From Ligustrum vulgare (taxonomy: Eukaryota > Streptophyta > Magnoliopsida > Lamiales > Oleaceae), in contig OY743189.1 of assembly GCA_963555705.1 (NCBI GenBank), positions 8,325,501 through 8,389,500 of the forward strand: a stretch of DNA of 64,000 nt, given 5' to 3'. Below, in pieces: positions 34,816-47,990 of this stretch. The notes under the pieces were generated by a model. It was not told the origin of the DNA, made no database searches, and saw only the letters and a program-made list of their open reading frames with translations. The first letter of the stretch is position 1. Each line of letters starts with the position of its first letter. A program made the position numbers and the translations under genes.

Positions 34816-37289
34816 TGTAATACCCCTTTTTCGTTTTACGCTCTTTCTTGAATTTCACATAATTTTATATTAGTACAATTATAAATTATGTAATTGATTA
34901 TTATTACTATTCATATTTGACTTATTTTGCAGTGGAAGGACTTGAACGCCCTCACGATCAATGTGTCAATTAAAAAGTTTATAAATTGTTTATATACAAC
35001 TCTATGTCTAATTATTTATTTTATTTGTTAAGCTTGCTAATTTCAATTTTTATTAAGTTGGAAGTGACCTAAATTGCATAAATTGAAATTTGAAAAAAAT
35101 AAATTGGAAGCACTTGAAATTTATTTGTGAGTTGTGGACATAAATCACCAAATTGTGGAGGCTAGGGACTAAACTTGCAATTTTCAAAAGAAATCAAATT
35201 TATAACCCTAACCCCCTCCCCCTCCCACACCCAACACACTCTCTCTCCCCTCCTCCTTGCTACCTCTCTCTCACACTACCAACGACGCCTCCCTCACTCT
35301 CGGTTCTCCACCCAACAAACCACCACCACCTCCTCCTCCACCGCCTACCACCACCCACCGGTAAGGCACTACCCTTTTCCCTCCTCCGACCCACGCACGT
35401 ACGTACGTACAATGCACGTAACACACACACGCACACACAAAAGTTACACACACTCTTTTACACGTGCACACACATTTATGTGTATTGATGTATATATGTT
35501 GAGTGTATGTATATTTGTTAAGATTTTTAGATTTCAAGATATGTAGATTTCGAATTCTAAAGGTTAAATTGGAGATTTGGGTATGTTCATATATGTATGT
35601 ATAGATGTATATATGTGTGTGTGCGCGCACGCGCATAGCTGTGCTTAAGTTCATAACTAATTTTCAGATTTTGAAATTTTATAGATTTATTTGTTTAGTT
35701 GAGATTTTTAGTTTAATTTGGAGTTATAACTGTAATTTCAATATTGAGGTTATTCACAGTAAGTTTTCAGATTGTGAAATTGGGCAGTTTAATTGACTTT
35801 CTATTAGTTTAATGTAGGGTTAATTTGAAAAGCTCAGATTTTTGGAATTATGGAATTTATTTGTTTTAGCTGAATATTTTTAAATTGGATCTTTGAATGT
35901 GATTTTCAGATAGTCCATTATAAGGTTGGTGTAATTGGAATTAGTTAAATTTTGGATATTAATAGTAATTTCTTTTAGATTTTACATTTTGGTGAATTTT
36001 GAGCAAATAGATAAGAAAAGTTGCTAAGGTCAAGTTTGAATTAAATTGATCTTTTGTTCGAATATGGTATTATATGTTTTGGACATAGCTTAAGGTCAAG
36101 TTTGAATTAAATTGTGAATGAAACTGAAGTCGAGTTTAAAATGTGTTTTCGGATTAAAAGTTATATTTATTTGATGAATGAATATAACTAGGATTTTTGG
36201 TAAATTGACATCACGGGCAACCGAGGCTCCTCCACTTGCAAATTTAGGAAGTAAATGGGGATACATATTTCGAATTGTTTAAAGCATTTCATGTCATGAG
36301 CATGCATCACGTGCATAAAGTTTACTTACTTAACTTTAGCTCACCCCAATTGAAGCAGGCAGAAACGGAGATAAGAAAAACAACACAAATTCAACATTTT
36401 GATTCAAATGAATACCGAATTGAATTGATTGCAAATTGGAGAAAACACCAAGAACACAATGTTTATTTGTCAAAAACTGCTCCAAACACATGAGAGAACT
36501 TCACTTAAATATAAAACCCTAACCCTAAATGCGCAATACTGAAAAATTAACAAAATGCCCCAAAAAAACATAAAAACAATTTAAAGAATGTCTGTTTTGA
36601 TTGTCTTGTCCGACTCGTCGAGACCTTTCCGAAAAGTACTTATGGGCCCAAAACAGACATCGTATGACCCTGTTATGACCAATTCTTTGAAAACTTCGAA
36701 ACCGAATGATCCCGCGCGTCCAAATAAGCCAATGCTCTATCCTCGAATCCATCACCAATCCTTCCCCAACATTTCAGGTGATGAAAGCTAGATGATCTGA
36801 GGATAGAGCATTTGATGGCAGACTCGCACGGTACCACGATTACTCATTTTTAAATAAAGTTTGAACTTGGGATTTATATAAACGTTTTAGTTATTTTTTT
36901 TTATTAGTTCATTTTTTGTTAAATTTTTTATCGGATTTAGTTTTGCTAAGTCATTTACCCATTTAGTAGTTTATAAAATCCTCCATTTAGTTAAATGGAA
37001 CTCATGGTTTAAATTTATTTATGTTGAGGAGTATGGGATTGTTTTTGAATTATGGTAGAATGTTGGATGTTGAATGGGTTATGTTTGATGATTTAAATTA
37101 TTATGTTGGTTATGAGGTTCCTCTACAGGTTGGTTAAGTCTAATTTATAGAGGAGACTCTGCCAGAATTTTTGTAGAATTTTATAATAAAAAAAATGAAA
37201 ATCTTAGTGTTTGAATGTTTTAATTCCGCATTTAAAGTAAAGAGAAGTTAAAACGCCTTGGTTTAAGATTTTAAACTTGCAATGTTACA
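34816..37289 (+). mobile_element. 3' LTR of gypsy B
   Basis: Starts TGTAATACCCC and ends GCAATGTTACA. Compared with the 5' LTR it keeps the first 395 bp. It also carries about 130 bp (35,580-35,710) and 430 bp (35,790-36,205) not found in the 5' copy, has lost about 590 bp, and carries a 409-bp insertion at 36,350-36,758. Immediately outside lies the leader of gypsy C3, so B inserted into C3. AC/GT-rich microsatellite stretches lie near 35,410 and 35,600. Confidence 0.85.
36350..36758. mobile_element. 409-bp insertion of unknown type in the gypsy B 3' LTR
   Basis: The 5' LTR reads straight through (caccccaaatccctcccc), while the 3' LTR has 409 extra bases here. No terminal inverted repeats were found. 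The right end carries gctctatcctcgaatcc, an inverted near-copy of gaggatagagc in the adjacent LTR (about 36,799). Contains aaaccctaaccctaaa near 36,510. Confidence 0.7.
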
Positions 37290-38282
37290 CAGGAACTAAT
37301 CAAGGATCAAGAATCAAGGAATTTATGGAAGACACGAAGAAAGAATAGAAAATTGAGAATTTCTCGAAGTTTGGATTTTTCTTGAAATTTTAGTTTTTAT
37401 ATTTATTTTAAAAAAAATTTGAAGAAAATTTGACTAAGATTATGGTGAAAAAAGGAATTGGATTTGGATGAAAAATGACATAAAAAAACACTGTTGAATT
37501 TTTGGGAAGGATTTTTTAATGGATCAAAAGCTGAAAAAAACGCGGAATAAACAATAACAATAACCTAGGAAAGATCTAAATCAGATTAAACAAGAAAACA
37601 AAAGATAAAATAATAAATTGACGATAAAACCTTGACCCAATATTTACGACGTGAGAATGGTGCGGAATATGAACCAAGATTGGTGAACGCCACAAGGGAT
37701 GTCAATTCCTTGATAAGTTCGTTGGGTGAACGCCACAAAGATCGAATCTTTGATAAGTTTTAATAATTAAGGAAATAACTCGCCTTACAAGAGAAAACTC
37801 TCAATTTTCATTCAATAATTTCAAATTTGTGTTTAATAATGAAAAAACAAGACAATATAATGTAAAACACGCCTAAACCTAACCCTATCTGCATTGGGGG
37901 TTCAAAAATAGCATTAAGAAATAATTAAAATGGAAATTAACAAAAAATCCATGAAAAGCTAAAACTTTGAACAAGGCAAAATATCGCACGATGCGCGGTT
38001 ATATTTTTCATGGCAGTAAAAATTTATTTACAGCCGTAAATGTCTTGCTGAATCTAAAAGTTCCTGGCTGAGATACGGCCTTGAAAGCCTTAGTTACGGC
38101 CGTAACAAGCTCACTGAGTCATTTTTTAGCCATTCGACTTGAATTTCGGCTTTCATTCACTTTCACTTGTTTTGGGACCTCTTTTATCACTTGTTGGTTC
38201 TTTTATGTCCCTGAGCTTGTGCTTGAGCTTGTGTTCCTTGTGTGATGACTTCTTCTTTGAACTCCTGCTTCGGATCACATCA
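37290..38282 (-). mobile_element. Gypsy C3: LTR and leader only
   Basis: On the minus strand the LTR starts TGATGTGATCCGAAGC at 38,282 and runs to about 37,540, with ttggtgaacgccacaa and TTACGGCCGTAA-type palindromes as in C1 and C2. The leader (37,290-37,535) matches the C1 leader at 14,910-15,130. The last bases of the LTR (the ...GGGATCGCATCA end) and the primer-binding site are missing. Gag is cut off by gypsy B at 37,289. Confidence 0.85.
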
Positions 38283-40388
38283 ACAACTTTAATAGCGATT
38301 AAAATTACGTCATTTTTTTATAGTTGTTGCAATTAAGTCCCAATACTATAGATTTATCATAAGGACCTAATCGCACATACAGTAATTGAAAGTTTGTAGT
38401 TGTCTAATCTTGTGATTAATTAAACGAAATTGACTGTCACGGAAAGTAAAGTATAGATAGAAATACATGACGTCTTGTTTAGCACAAATCCAGATGAATC
38501 TAGTTATTACAGATTCATCTGGATAATAAATCGTGAACAAAATTATTAAGCGATGCAGAATTGTAAAGCAATTGGAACACAATATTTGAGCTTAACATGA
38601 GAAAAATACTTTTAGGGAAAACCCACTTGCCCGCACCAAGAGGAAAAAAATCAATTATTAATAAGAAAAAGATGCTACACAGTTCAATAAAAATACATGA
38701 CAAATTTACGCATAAATTTATCAAACACTCATGGAATCAAATGAACCACTACCTGATTTTTTAATGGTGTGCAATGTGAGCTAGCGTCCCACCACTCTTC
38801 AGTAACTTCCGTTGACACTGCACAATACTTCAGCAAATTCTAACTCCCGTTCGATCTTGATCCGAACCTCCCGTTTCTCTATTTATGCACACACCAGTTT
38901 CTTGTCCACTAAGAGTTCTAGTCAAAGATAATTACAAATTAATAAAGATAAGGTAAGATAATGTTATAATAAAAACTGTCTTACCCAAATTTAATCACTT
39001 ACAAACAAAGTGATAGAGTTGGACTTTAAGAAAAATACATCCTAGAATTTTTGGCCAACAAGAATATTGGCCAAGCTAAAACATTATCTCATACATAAAC
39101 ATTTATCAAGTAATAAGAGATAAGTATAGAAAGTTTATAATTATCCCCAATAAATCAATATCATTAGAATTATGAAACAAATACAAACTCCAGTCCAAGT
39201 AAAAAACTCGTAATTTAATTAAAATTAATAAATTAATAAACAAAAATATTTAGTAATTAAATTAAATTGACCAAATTACAAACCCGTAGGAAGATAGAAA
39301 ATATCAACTTAATACAAGTTATGAATATTCGAACACCAGTATTTAGATCTGTTGGGGAATTTGATCTCAACCAAACCTTGGGGGCGAAAATGAAACATCT
39401 TGTTGGGTTAATTATACTTCACGAGCCTATGGCTCAGATCAAAGATTTATATACTGTTCGATATCCACAACTAGTGCAACCCATATAATTAGATAAGTTA
39501 GGGACTTTGCTACACATCTTGAGGTGTTAATTGGGTTTTAAGCCCTATTGCTTGATGGGTAGATCCGGTGACGATCCAAGTTAATTAGGGCCTTATTATT
39601 GTCCTAACCTAATTAACTAGTCCACAATATATCAATCCCTAATATCTCTTGCTCAGTAGAATACTACCCTTGAGCCTTACTTTCTTCCTTTGTGAAAACT
39701 AGTGGCTCTTTCTTCATGAACTTGCCTTACCCATCTTTTGTTCTCTCTTATGCTTATTGCTCCATTCCTTTTGTTGCCTCTGTCTAGTGCTACCCCTTCA
39801 TGGCTGGCATCTATCAGGTGTTTCCCTTTTGTGATCAAAATCGTGTGTCTTCGATAACTTCTTGTAGCTTCTGTTCAGTGTTTCTTTGGTGATTTTAGTG
39901 GTAGTTTTTGGTTTGTCTAGGAGTGTTCTCTAGCCCTTTTGAGTACTGTTCCATTTTGTGGTTATTGAGCAGATTTCTGAACCCTCGTTCTACACCGGCC
40001 GACTATTATTGTGCATTTGAGGGAGTTTTTTATACTGCAATATATTGCTTATAGTTTCGATTTATATAATTTTCTAATCTATATTATTTAACCTTGATTA
40101 CATGTGTGTTTTGCGAGGTTATTCATCAAAGGATCACGTCTAATTGATCCTGGACCACTGACCTAATAATTTATTTTTACTTTTTTTTTTAACTAAAGAC
40201 ACGAATGACCTATGAGAATATATAAATCTAAAACTGAATAAATATGTAATATTTTCCTCTGACCCTTCTTATATGCATTTTATCCCCCATTCGAAACCCA
40301 ATAATTAAGTAGGGCAAATAATCATTTTTCTCTAATTATTCTCACTAACTTAATTATCATTCTTTTTAATGTTCTTGTAAACAAATCA
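38283..40388. other. No gene; possible LTR fragments
   Basis: Two stretches have a copia-LTR look but no partner. On the minus strand from 39,057 (TGTTGGCCAAAA...) there is gcataaatagag as a possible TATA. On the plus strand from about 39,348 (TGTTGGGGAA...) there is atttatatactg. Both calls are guesses. No protein domain was seen. Confidence 0.35.
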
Positions 40389-42019
40389 AAGACACCGAAG
40401 TTTATTGGCTAGACACTTAATTCAAATTTTAATTGTTCAACGTAAAATACTTCTCTATCCATTTTTCAAAGTAACAATTTCCGAAAAAATTCACGTTCTC
40501 TACTTCACTCGTTCTGAAGCTCCCAATTCAGATAGATATTTGACCAATCACACTCCTTGGTAAATCAAAGAATCATTAAACTTATTAAAATATATATATA
40601 CAACCCAATCAAGGTATTTAAGAATTTTATATTATTAACGTAATGTTATAGAGTAAAAAACTCGAAAAGTTGTCCATTCATCACACTCCAAGTGTAAAGT
40701 TGTATCTTTAACTATTTCTAGATGATTACAAATCACAAATTCAAATATTGAATTTATTAACACTACAACCTTTTGGTATGTTGTGTCAACCCTTATATAA
40801 TGAAATTGAACAAATTATTTATGATAAAAATATAAGTTGTGTCACATTATACTTCTCAACGCAAGCACTCAACTTATATTATCGCAAGTAATGATAAGAA
40901 CTTTAATTCCCATATTGAATATTACATAGATGTAATAAAAATATATAAAAATCAAAATTAATTTACTATAAAAAATAGTTAATTTTCATCAGCAAAACTA
41001 CATTACATGAGCACATGATATATATATTTATTAGCGATATAGAATCTTTTAATCGACAATAATGTCCCTATATCTATTTTGATTTTGTCTATAATAGCCA
41101 TAATTAAAAAGGAAATCCATATAAATAAATGTTGAGTGACTTTTCAAATGACTTTGATTTAATTAAACAATGATATAACTTACAAAACATGTTTATTGAT
41201 TACTTTTTTTCAATATTTCACCACATTATAATTCAACATATATATATACAATTTTTCAAATTCAATTATTACAACGTCGCCTCAAATTTGTATGATTAAT
41301 CATATTTAATGCTTAAGAACAAACTACAACTTTTTTAATGATAAATTGATATTGGAAGTTTATATTCTTAGTTTGTCTTACTTCATTTTTTCCTTTGTTA
41401 TTGAGTCAATAACTCATTTAAATATAGACATATAATTCTTATCAAATACGAGATTTTGGTAATATTATAGCTGAATTAAGATAATCCCACAAAACCAATA
41501 ACTTTCTGAATAATCAAAATAAAAAATAAAGTGAATTATTTAATTTGGACTCTAACATGAGAGTTACTTTGAAGAAAGATAATTTTTTTTCGCTCAAGCG
41601 CCATGAGAGGTAAATTATGAAAACAAATTTATAGATAAATAAGTGTTCAATCTTCACTTATATGATGAATGTTAAATTAAAAATGAAACCCTTTGGTTGT
41701 TCAAATATGAAAAAAAATTAATTTATTTTTATGGTTGAAATGTATTTTCACCCTCTTCTCGAATTTTCGCTCACTATGATGTACAAATAGTTTATTGGGA
41801 AACACTAAAAAAATAACGATTATAAATTTACTCACAAAATAATAATAAATAAGTAAATAAGTAATTTTCATATATATAATTATTTCACTATTAAAATTAA
41901 AATTCGTAATATTACTTAATTTGAGACAACCATGAGAGTTCAAAAATTTATTGATTTTCATTTTATATTTCATTGCACAGAAAGCACAAAGTTATTTTAT
42001 CATGTAAATAAGGGGTGCA

Positions 42020-42479
42020 AAGCACGTGAGGGGAAAACTAGTATATATAAATGTATGTGTGTGTGTTATGTTTTTCACCCACATGTTTTGCAGATGTCCC
42101 TCGAAAACCTTAGCTGATAGGATTTTTATAAATGGATCCACGAGGTTAACCCTTAACAATCTTAGTAACAAGCACATTTCGTCTACTAACAATCTCTCCC
42201 AAGAAATGCTATTTTATTTCTCTCTTTACTCTCTGATGAGTCATTGGTTGTTTAGCATTTTTCACTGCCCCATTGTTATCACAATACATCGTCAATGGTT
42301 GTGCAAATACAGGAACCACCTCTATATACATTAAAACAAATCCTTGAACTACATTGCTTCTTTAGAATTTTACAAGATGCCACACACTTAGCCTCCATGG
42401 TGAAATCAGCATTGCTTAATGATTGATTCTTCTTCAGATAATGGCCAAATAACCTAGTGTAAAAAATGATCCTGATGTT
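42020..42479 (-). pseudogene. Copia RNase H fragment, inverted copy
   Basis: On the minus strand it repeats the RNase H end seen at 18,901-19,310: the T-M-E-A-K block, the YCDNNGA region and NLVDPFIK. It is cut at 42,479, where gatcctgatgt stops matching the left arm. Degenerate and non-functional. Confidence 0.85.
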
Positions 42480-43737
42480 TCAGCATTGGGGGCGGGGGCT
42501 TCCTTTGCAATTTTTGAAATTGTAAGGACATGTTTGCAATTTTCGGTTTAGGGTTCAGAATTGAAGTGGGGTATCATTACAATTTATGAAATTATTATGA
42601 GCCCCTATCTGCAATTATGAAATAAGGTCAAAATTCAATTTTAAATTGAAGGACCTATCATGTAATTTGTGAAATTCGAGGGTCTCAGTGTAATTTTAAA
42701 TATGGGTCAAATTGCAATTTTTAAAAGGGTTTAAATTTTGATTTTAAATGGGTTTGACCCAATTTAAAATTTTGACCAGATTTTTAATTTTGACTCAATT
42801 CAAAATTATATTTTAAAATTCACGACTTTTAAATTATTGTTAAAACTGGATTTTAACGAATATATAATTTTGACCCTAAATTGAATTTTATTTTATTTAG
42901 GAGTTTTATCCTAAATTAAAATATTAATTCAATTTGCCCTAATTCTAGAATTAGAGTTTGGACTCTAATTTGGTGTTTAATTAAAATTTGATTTTAATTA
43001 AATTTAATAATTAGTTAATTTGATTAATTGATTATTAATTGAACCTTATTTAGGATTTGATCCTAAATTCAATTAGCCCTAAAATCTTGAAATTGGAGTT
43101 GGACTCTAATTTAGTATTTAATTAAAATTTGATTTTATTTAAATAAACCCGTCAATTAATGTAATTGATTAATTTGATTAGTTAATTACTAAATTGAATT
43201 TTATTTTATTTTAGGAGTTTTATCCTAAATTAAGATTTTAATTCAATTTGCCACTTTTGGAATTAGAGTTGGACTCTAATTTGGTATTTGATTAAAATAT
43301 GATTTTAATTAAATAAGACCCGCTAACTTAAGTTAATTAATTAATTTGATTAATTAATTATTGTTCCGATCCATTTTATCTAAATTAGTTTAGACGGCCT
43401 AAATTGCTGGAAACTTGAAATTTGTTTATATAATATTAGATATTATATTATAATACATTTATATGATGAATGTGTATTTAGTGGATGGTTATGGACTCGA
43501 TCCATGTGATTGGTTGGATTGTTAATTTATTCTGTTTTTGTTGATTGGGCCTGCGAGCCTATTATTATTTAATTGGGCCTGCGTGGCTATTATTTAATTT
43601 ATTTGGGCCTGCGAGCCCTAATTTGTAGATATGGGCCTACGCGTCCTTTGATACAGGTCTGCGTGCCAACTAGTATAGGATACAGGTTGGAGCTGGCCAC
43701 AAGAAGACAACTAATATAGGATACAGGTAGGGATGGC
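42480..43737. repeat. Repeat-rich non-coding sequence with a 141/170-bp tandem array
   Basis: ggactctaattt occurs at 42,960, 43,101 and 43,271, each preceded by gag(t)ttttatcctaaatt(a)a and followed by aattaaaatttgatttt. That is about three diverged copies between 42,880 and 43,360. After it, gggcctgcgagcc-like phrases recur three times (43,550-43,620). No gene. It may be part of the copia E LTR or leader. Confidence 0.7.
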
Positions 43738-44208
43738 AAAACGGCTCGTCGGCTCGGGCCGCTAGGGCTCGGCTCGGAAAAAGCTCGGGCTCGGCTCGCG
43801 GCTTGAGATTTCGAGTCAAAGCTCGATCCGAGCTTTTTTTTGAGAAACGGGCTTTGGCTCGGCTCGGCTCGAACCAAAAAAAGCCCGCTAAAAAAACTCG
43901 ATAGGAGCTTGAGTAATGAATTTCGACCACGAGCTCGGCTCTACTTACTATATATACACATTTTCAATACAAATTTTATGAATTTTTGCTATAAAAATAA
44001 TAAAAAAAAAAAGTAAAAGCTCGGGACTGGCTCGGCTCGGCTCGGAAAAAGCTCGGGCTAAAGCTCGAGTCGAGCCTTATTTTTGGGGACGAGCTTTAGC
44101 TCGGCTCGGCTCGGGCCAAAAAAAGCTCGACCCCAAAAAGCTCGAGCCAAGCTCGAGCCTTGATCTTCCGCTCGCGAGCCGGCTCGGCTCGATTCGTTGA
44201 CATCCCTA
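43738..44208. mobile_element. hAT MITE rich in GGCTCGGCTCG repeats
   Basis: Ends TAGGGATGGCAA / TTGACATCCCTA (12-bp imperfect inverted repeat), 471 bp, with a perfect 8-bp target duplication GATACAGG (43,730-43,737 and 44,209-44,216). Both ends are packed with cggctcggctcgg and its complement. The G+C-rich ends enclose an A+T-rich centre, so the element can fold strongly. Overlapping Ser/Arg/Ala-rich frames on the minus strand are by-products. Confidence 0.95.
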
Positions 44209-45225
44209 GATACAGGTTGCAGCAGCAGATGGAGATGATTGCATTTAGCATTCGATGATCGAATGCAATGTCCCCTAGGAATTGACCAACTAGTTTTCTT
44301 CATGGCTCGAGAAGACTCGATAGATATTGTCCTTAATCATCCACATTAATATTGTATGTATGATTAATTGCATGGTGGATGTTAGTTAATATACATAATA
44401 ATGATGAGACAAACCCCTCACTTAATATTATATTAAGTCATAAGCTTTCCATTGTTGCAATGAAAAACCAGAGTTTACTATCGATGTCAGCTTGTTGAGT
44501 CACTCAAGGCTACTCAATGGTAGATATGTTTCTCATTATGAAGTATCAGATACTTCTGAACAATGGGTCAGACTTAACCAAAACAACATCATTTTGAGTC
44601 AATCAAAAGTGATATAATTTTGGAAGCAATTTATTAAATTCGTATTAATTGGTTAATACAAAGTGTCTTCCATTGTTATAGTGAAAAACCAGAATCCGCC
44701 CTCGATGCGGTTTGTTGAGTCACTCAAGACTGCAAGTGGGAAGGTGTGTTTATCACTATGAAACATAAGATGTTTCTGAACAATGGGTAGAATTTAACCG
44801 AAATCTATCTTTTGTTGAGTCACTCAAGGAGATTAGATTTTGGAGGCACAATCAAGTAAATACATAAGATGTGTGCGACAAAGAGTTGTCTACTTGATGA
44901 TCTTGGAGTCACATGGAGATGTAATTGATGGGAGTATCTACCTGGATGTCTCATTAGAGCTTGTTGAGTCACTCAAGGTTCTAATGGAATAAATGGGATC
45001 CTAGCCTGCTGTGAATCTAACAGGATTCTACGAGATTAATGTTGAGGGTCATTAATTCAAGTAAAACAGTAGGAGCAATCGATTTAATAAAAGACCTTAT
45101 TAAATTGATTTATACATGATAATACGTGATTTATTTTTTATTGTTGTTGTATGAGTTTTAAAATTTTAGTTATTACGTGAACTTATACAGTGCAATTGAC
45201 ACTGAGTAAGTTCATTAGACTGAAA
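44209..45225 (+). repeat. Four dispersed TTGAGTCACTCAA palindromes, non-coding
   Basis: Exact copies at 44,495-44,507, 44,715-44,727, 44,815-44,827 and 44,964-44,976, each followed by AG and three of the four by AGG. A diverged copy lies near 44,597. Linked phrases also repeat: ccattgtt..a(t/a)gaaaaaccag at about 44,450 and 44,672, and tctgaacaatgggt at about 44,553 and 44,775. Probably leader or LTR sequence of copia E; the TGAGTCA core resembles a bZIP-type binding site, but function is unknown. Confidence 0.75.
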
Positions 45226-45229
45226 TCCT

Positions 45230-47990
45230 TAAATTGGCATCGTTCTTTGAGAAATGATCTCAAAAACACGATATGATCGAGAATACTCTTCTCGAACATT
45301 CCAATAATAGGACACTACATTTATAATTGTAAGGCTTCTTTAACTGAACTGAAGAAGTGAGAAGTTTTGTGATCTTCTACTTCAATTTTCTATTTGATAG
45401 AGGTTAAAAAATCTACTTAGCCAATCGAGTATTAGATACTGATAATATACAATGGTTAAAAGTAGAATAATTGCAAAAAATGGTGATATACCTATTTGTA
45501 GGTAATAAAGCAAATGTTTCTTCAACAGCTTAAGAAGCTATCACCTTTCTTTGCCTTCTCATTCAGTTTAAAATTAGACAATTGTTAATTACAGTTCTTA
45601 TGAAGAACAACACTTCCACTTCATGTTTGGACATGAAGTGATTATCTTCTTTAATTAAGAATAATAGTTATTCGATAACTTAAATGGGATATTATGGAAG
45701 TGAGGTAAATAACAAACAGTCTACATTCTGAATATTGGCAAAGAAGAAGTCACACTTAAATCTGACACTTGACTTATTCAATTAATAGAGATATATGTAT
45801 ATCTCACCTTGGAGGTAAATTGATAAGTCAATTTTCTTTGAAAAGGGAAAAGGTGGGATGGTTAATCCACTGAGCGTGTTACATTCGGATGTAAGCAGAC
45901 ATATGTCAGATTGGTCTTTAATCATTAGATAACCATGATTGTCATTGTTATCTATAATAAAGTTTAAATCTATAAGTTTGAAAATTTCAAATAATACAGA
46001 TATAAATTTGAGTACCAAAATGAGTAAAATATTCTAAGCACATAGATTTGACCAAAGTGAAGAATATTTTAAAGTGATTGACTTCAATATTATGTTATGA
46101 GAACATAATTTTCGCATAGATAACTTTTTCATATACGTCTCTGCACAATGACGAATACGAAAGGACAAAGATTGTAATTGATGCAATCATTGATGAAGCC
46201 ACGAAAAAATTTCCAAAACAATTTTTGGAGCCTTGCACTAAAAACTTTATATTACACACTTAGTCATGTTCCATGATAATCGGTTGATGAAGGTCTATAT
46301 AAGATATGGATTTCAAAGGTCTAATCTTCCTCGCGTTAAGATTTAAGACCTCGATACTTATTAGAAGTATACCAAATTTGGATAAGAAATAGCCTTAGTC
46401 AAATATGTATATTTGTAGGATATCCAAAAGATGGTTGGATATTATTTCTATATTCCTATCTAGAAAGAAAGTCTATCTCGAATTCTGTCATTGTCTTAGA
46501 GAAACAGTTCATCTAAGAGAAGACAGTGGGAGTAAAAGTAGAACATGTAAGAGTTCATGATTGCACATATACTTAACCGATTAAATAAGCTAGAATTTGC
46601 GCTTGCATTGGATGAAGCATAGATCAATGCTTGGAACACGCGCGCTGCTCAGGACGTGGTGACGATTGAGAACACACTAGCTCAATGTAAAGATATTAGG
46701 ATCATGTATACTCCATTGAGTTACACATCCTTGATTGCTAATATTGTATTAGTCATCAAGGATAATGAGCCAATATTTACATAGAAGCTAAGTCAAGTGT
46801 TGACTAAATGAGATGGCAGGAAGCCATGGAATTCGAGACAAGAACAAGTTTTGGAACTTATTTGATTCTCCTGAAATGGGTAAGACCCATAGGCTGTAAA
46901 TGTGTTTATTCTGAATCAATTCGAATTCTGCTTGCAGTAGCAACATCCGTAACTATGGAATTTTTGAATCCTTATATATACTTAAACATAGTATACTAAC
47001 TACAGATATCTATTATGGATTAAAGCAAGCCTAAGGGAGCTAGAATCTTAATTTTGATGAGATAATCAAAATGTTTGATTTTATCAAATGTTGAAGATAA
47101 AGAATGTGTGTATATAAAAGGTTAGTGGGAGTATTCAATATTTCTGATACTATATGTAGATGACATATTATTGATCAGAAGTTGAGTCTCTAACCTATAA
47201 AATGAAAGTACAATTATTTTTTGAATTTCTCCATAATAGATTTGAGAAATAAAACCTTTACTTTGGGAACCAGAATCTATAGAGATAGATTTGGAAGGTT
47301 GTTTTGATTCTCAATCCACGTACATAGATGTAATTCTAATGGGGTTAGCATGAGTGAATCCAATATAGGATTCTATCCCAAAAGTTTTGGGGTTAATCTT
47401 TTCAAAATGGTGTTTAGAACACGTATTGAGAAAGAATGACATGGAGAAGATACTTGATTGTTTGACAATAAGATCTTCTTAACCGAGACATTATGTACGA
47501 TACCTTTTGTATTATTGAGTACTTGAGAAATACTAAGAATACAATAGACACGAGGAGAAATGTAGACTTACAGTCTTCAGGTACAGAGATACCATCCTTT
47601 AGTCTAGGAAGTGAAGAAGGAAATATTCAGTCTAATTTTTAATTAACTCATAGTAGTGGTGTGATTAGTTTGAAATGGTTCAAACAAGAAAGACCACTAA
47701 CTATACCAAATACATAAGTGCTTGTGAAGCAATATCGATCGTTAAGTTCATTAGTGAACTATAACTGTTCCTAGCATTTTAGCTCCAGTAATGAGTACTG
47801 TGATGACAATGGAGCCATCGCGCAAGCGAGGGAACTGAGTCTCATCCATGATCTGAGTATGTATTTAGGGGCTACTATCTTATTCGAAGATTGTAGAAAA
47901 ATAGAATTCACGCCCACTAACCTTGCAAAGGTTGAATACGTGAAGAGTCACATGTCTAAGATCCACCTGTAAATCCACTATCCTAACAGG
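45230..47990 (+). pseudogene. Copia E pol (integrase, RT, RNase H), heavily decayed
   Basis: Fragments lie in copia order. Integrase core is suggested at 45,840-46,030. RT begins near 46,810 (WQEAMEFE, then RPIGCK), jumps to SIRILLAVAT (about 46,918) and YYGLKQA (47,010), and reaches the catalytic block LYVDDILLI, whose YVDD is intact (47,153-47,164). GTRIYRDR (about 47,270) and the RNase H block YCDDNGAIAQARE (47,800) follow. Internal deletions removed much of RT, and stops are frequent. A long non-coding tail then leads to a polypurine tract and LTR at 49,153. Copia is certain; lineage is not assigned. Confidence 0.8.

Noticed and set aside
36505..36530. Telomere-like aaaccctaaccctaaa
   Set aside because: Only two units; too short for an interstitial telomere repeat.
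38139..38724. Hydrophobic short frames that look like membrane peptides
   Set aside because: A+T-rich DNA gives Leu/Phe/Ile-rich frames by chance. 38,139-38,282 is the C3 LTR, and the rest has no homology I recognise.
43599..44303. Minus-strand frames with repeated Ser-Arg-Ala-Glu-Pro
   Set aside because: They cover the CTCGGCTCGG repeats of a 471-bp MITE and cross its borders; not a gene.
45782..46018. Minus-strand 78-residue frame
   Set aside because: Antisense to decayed copia E integrase; no domain.
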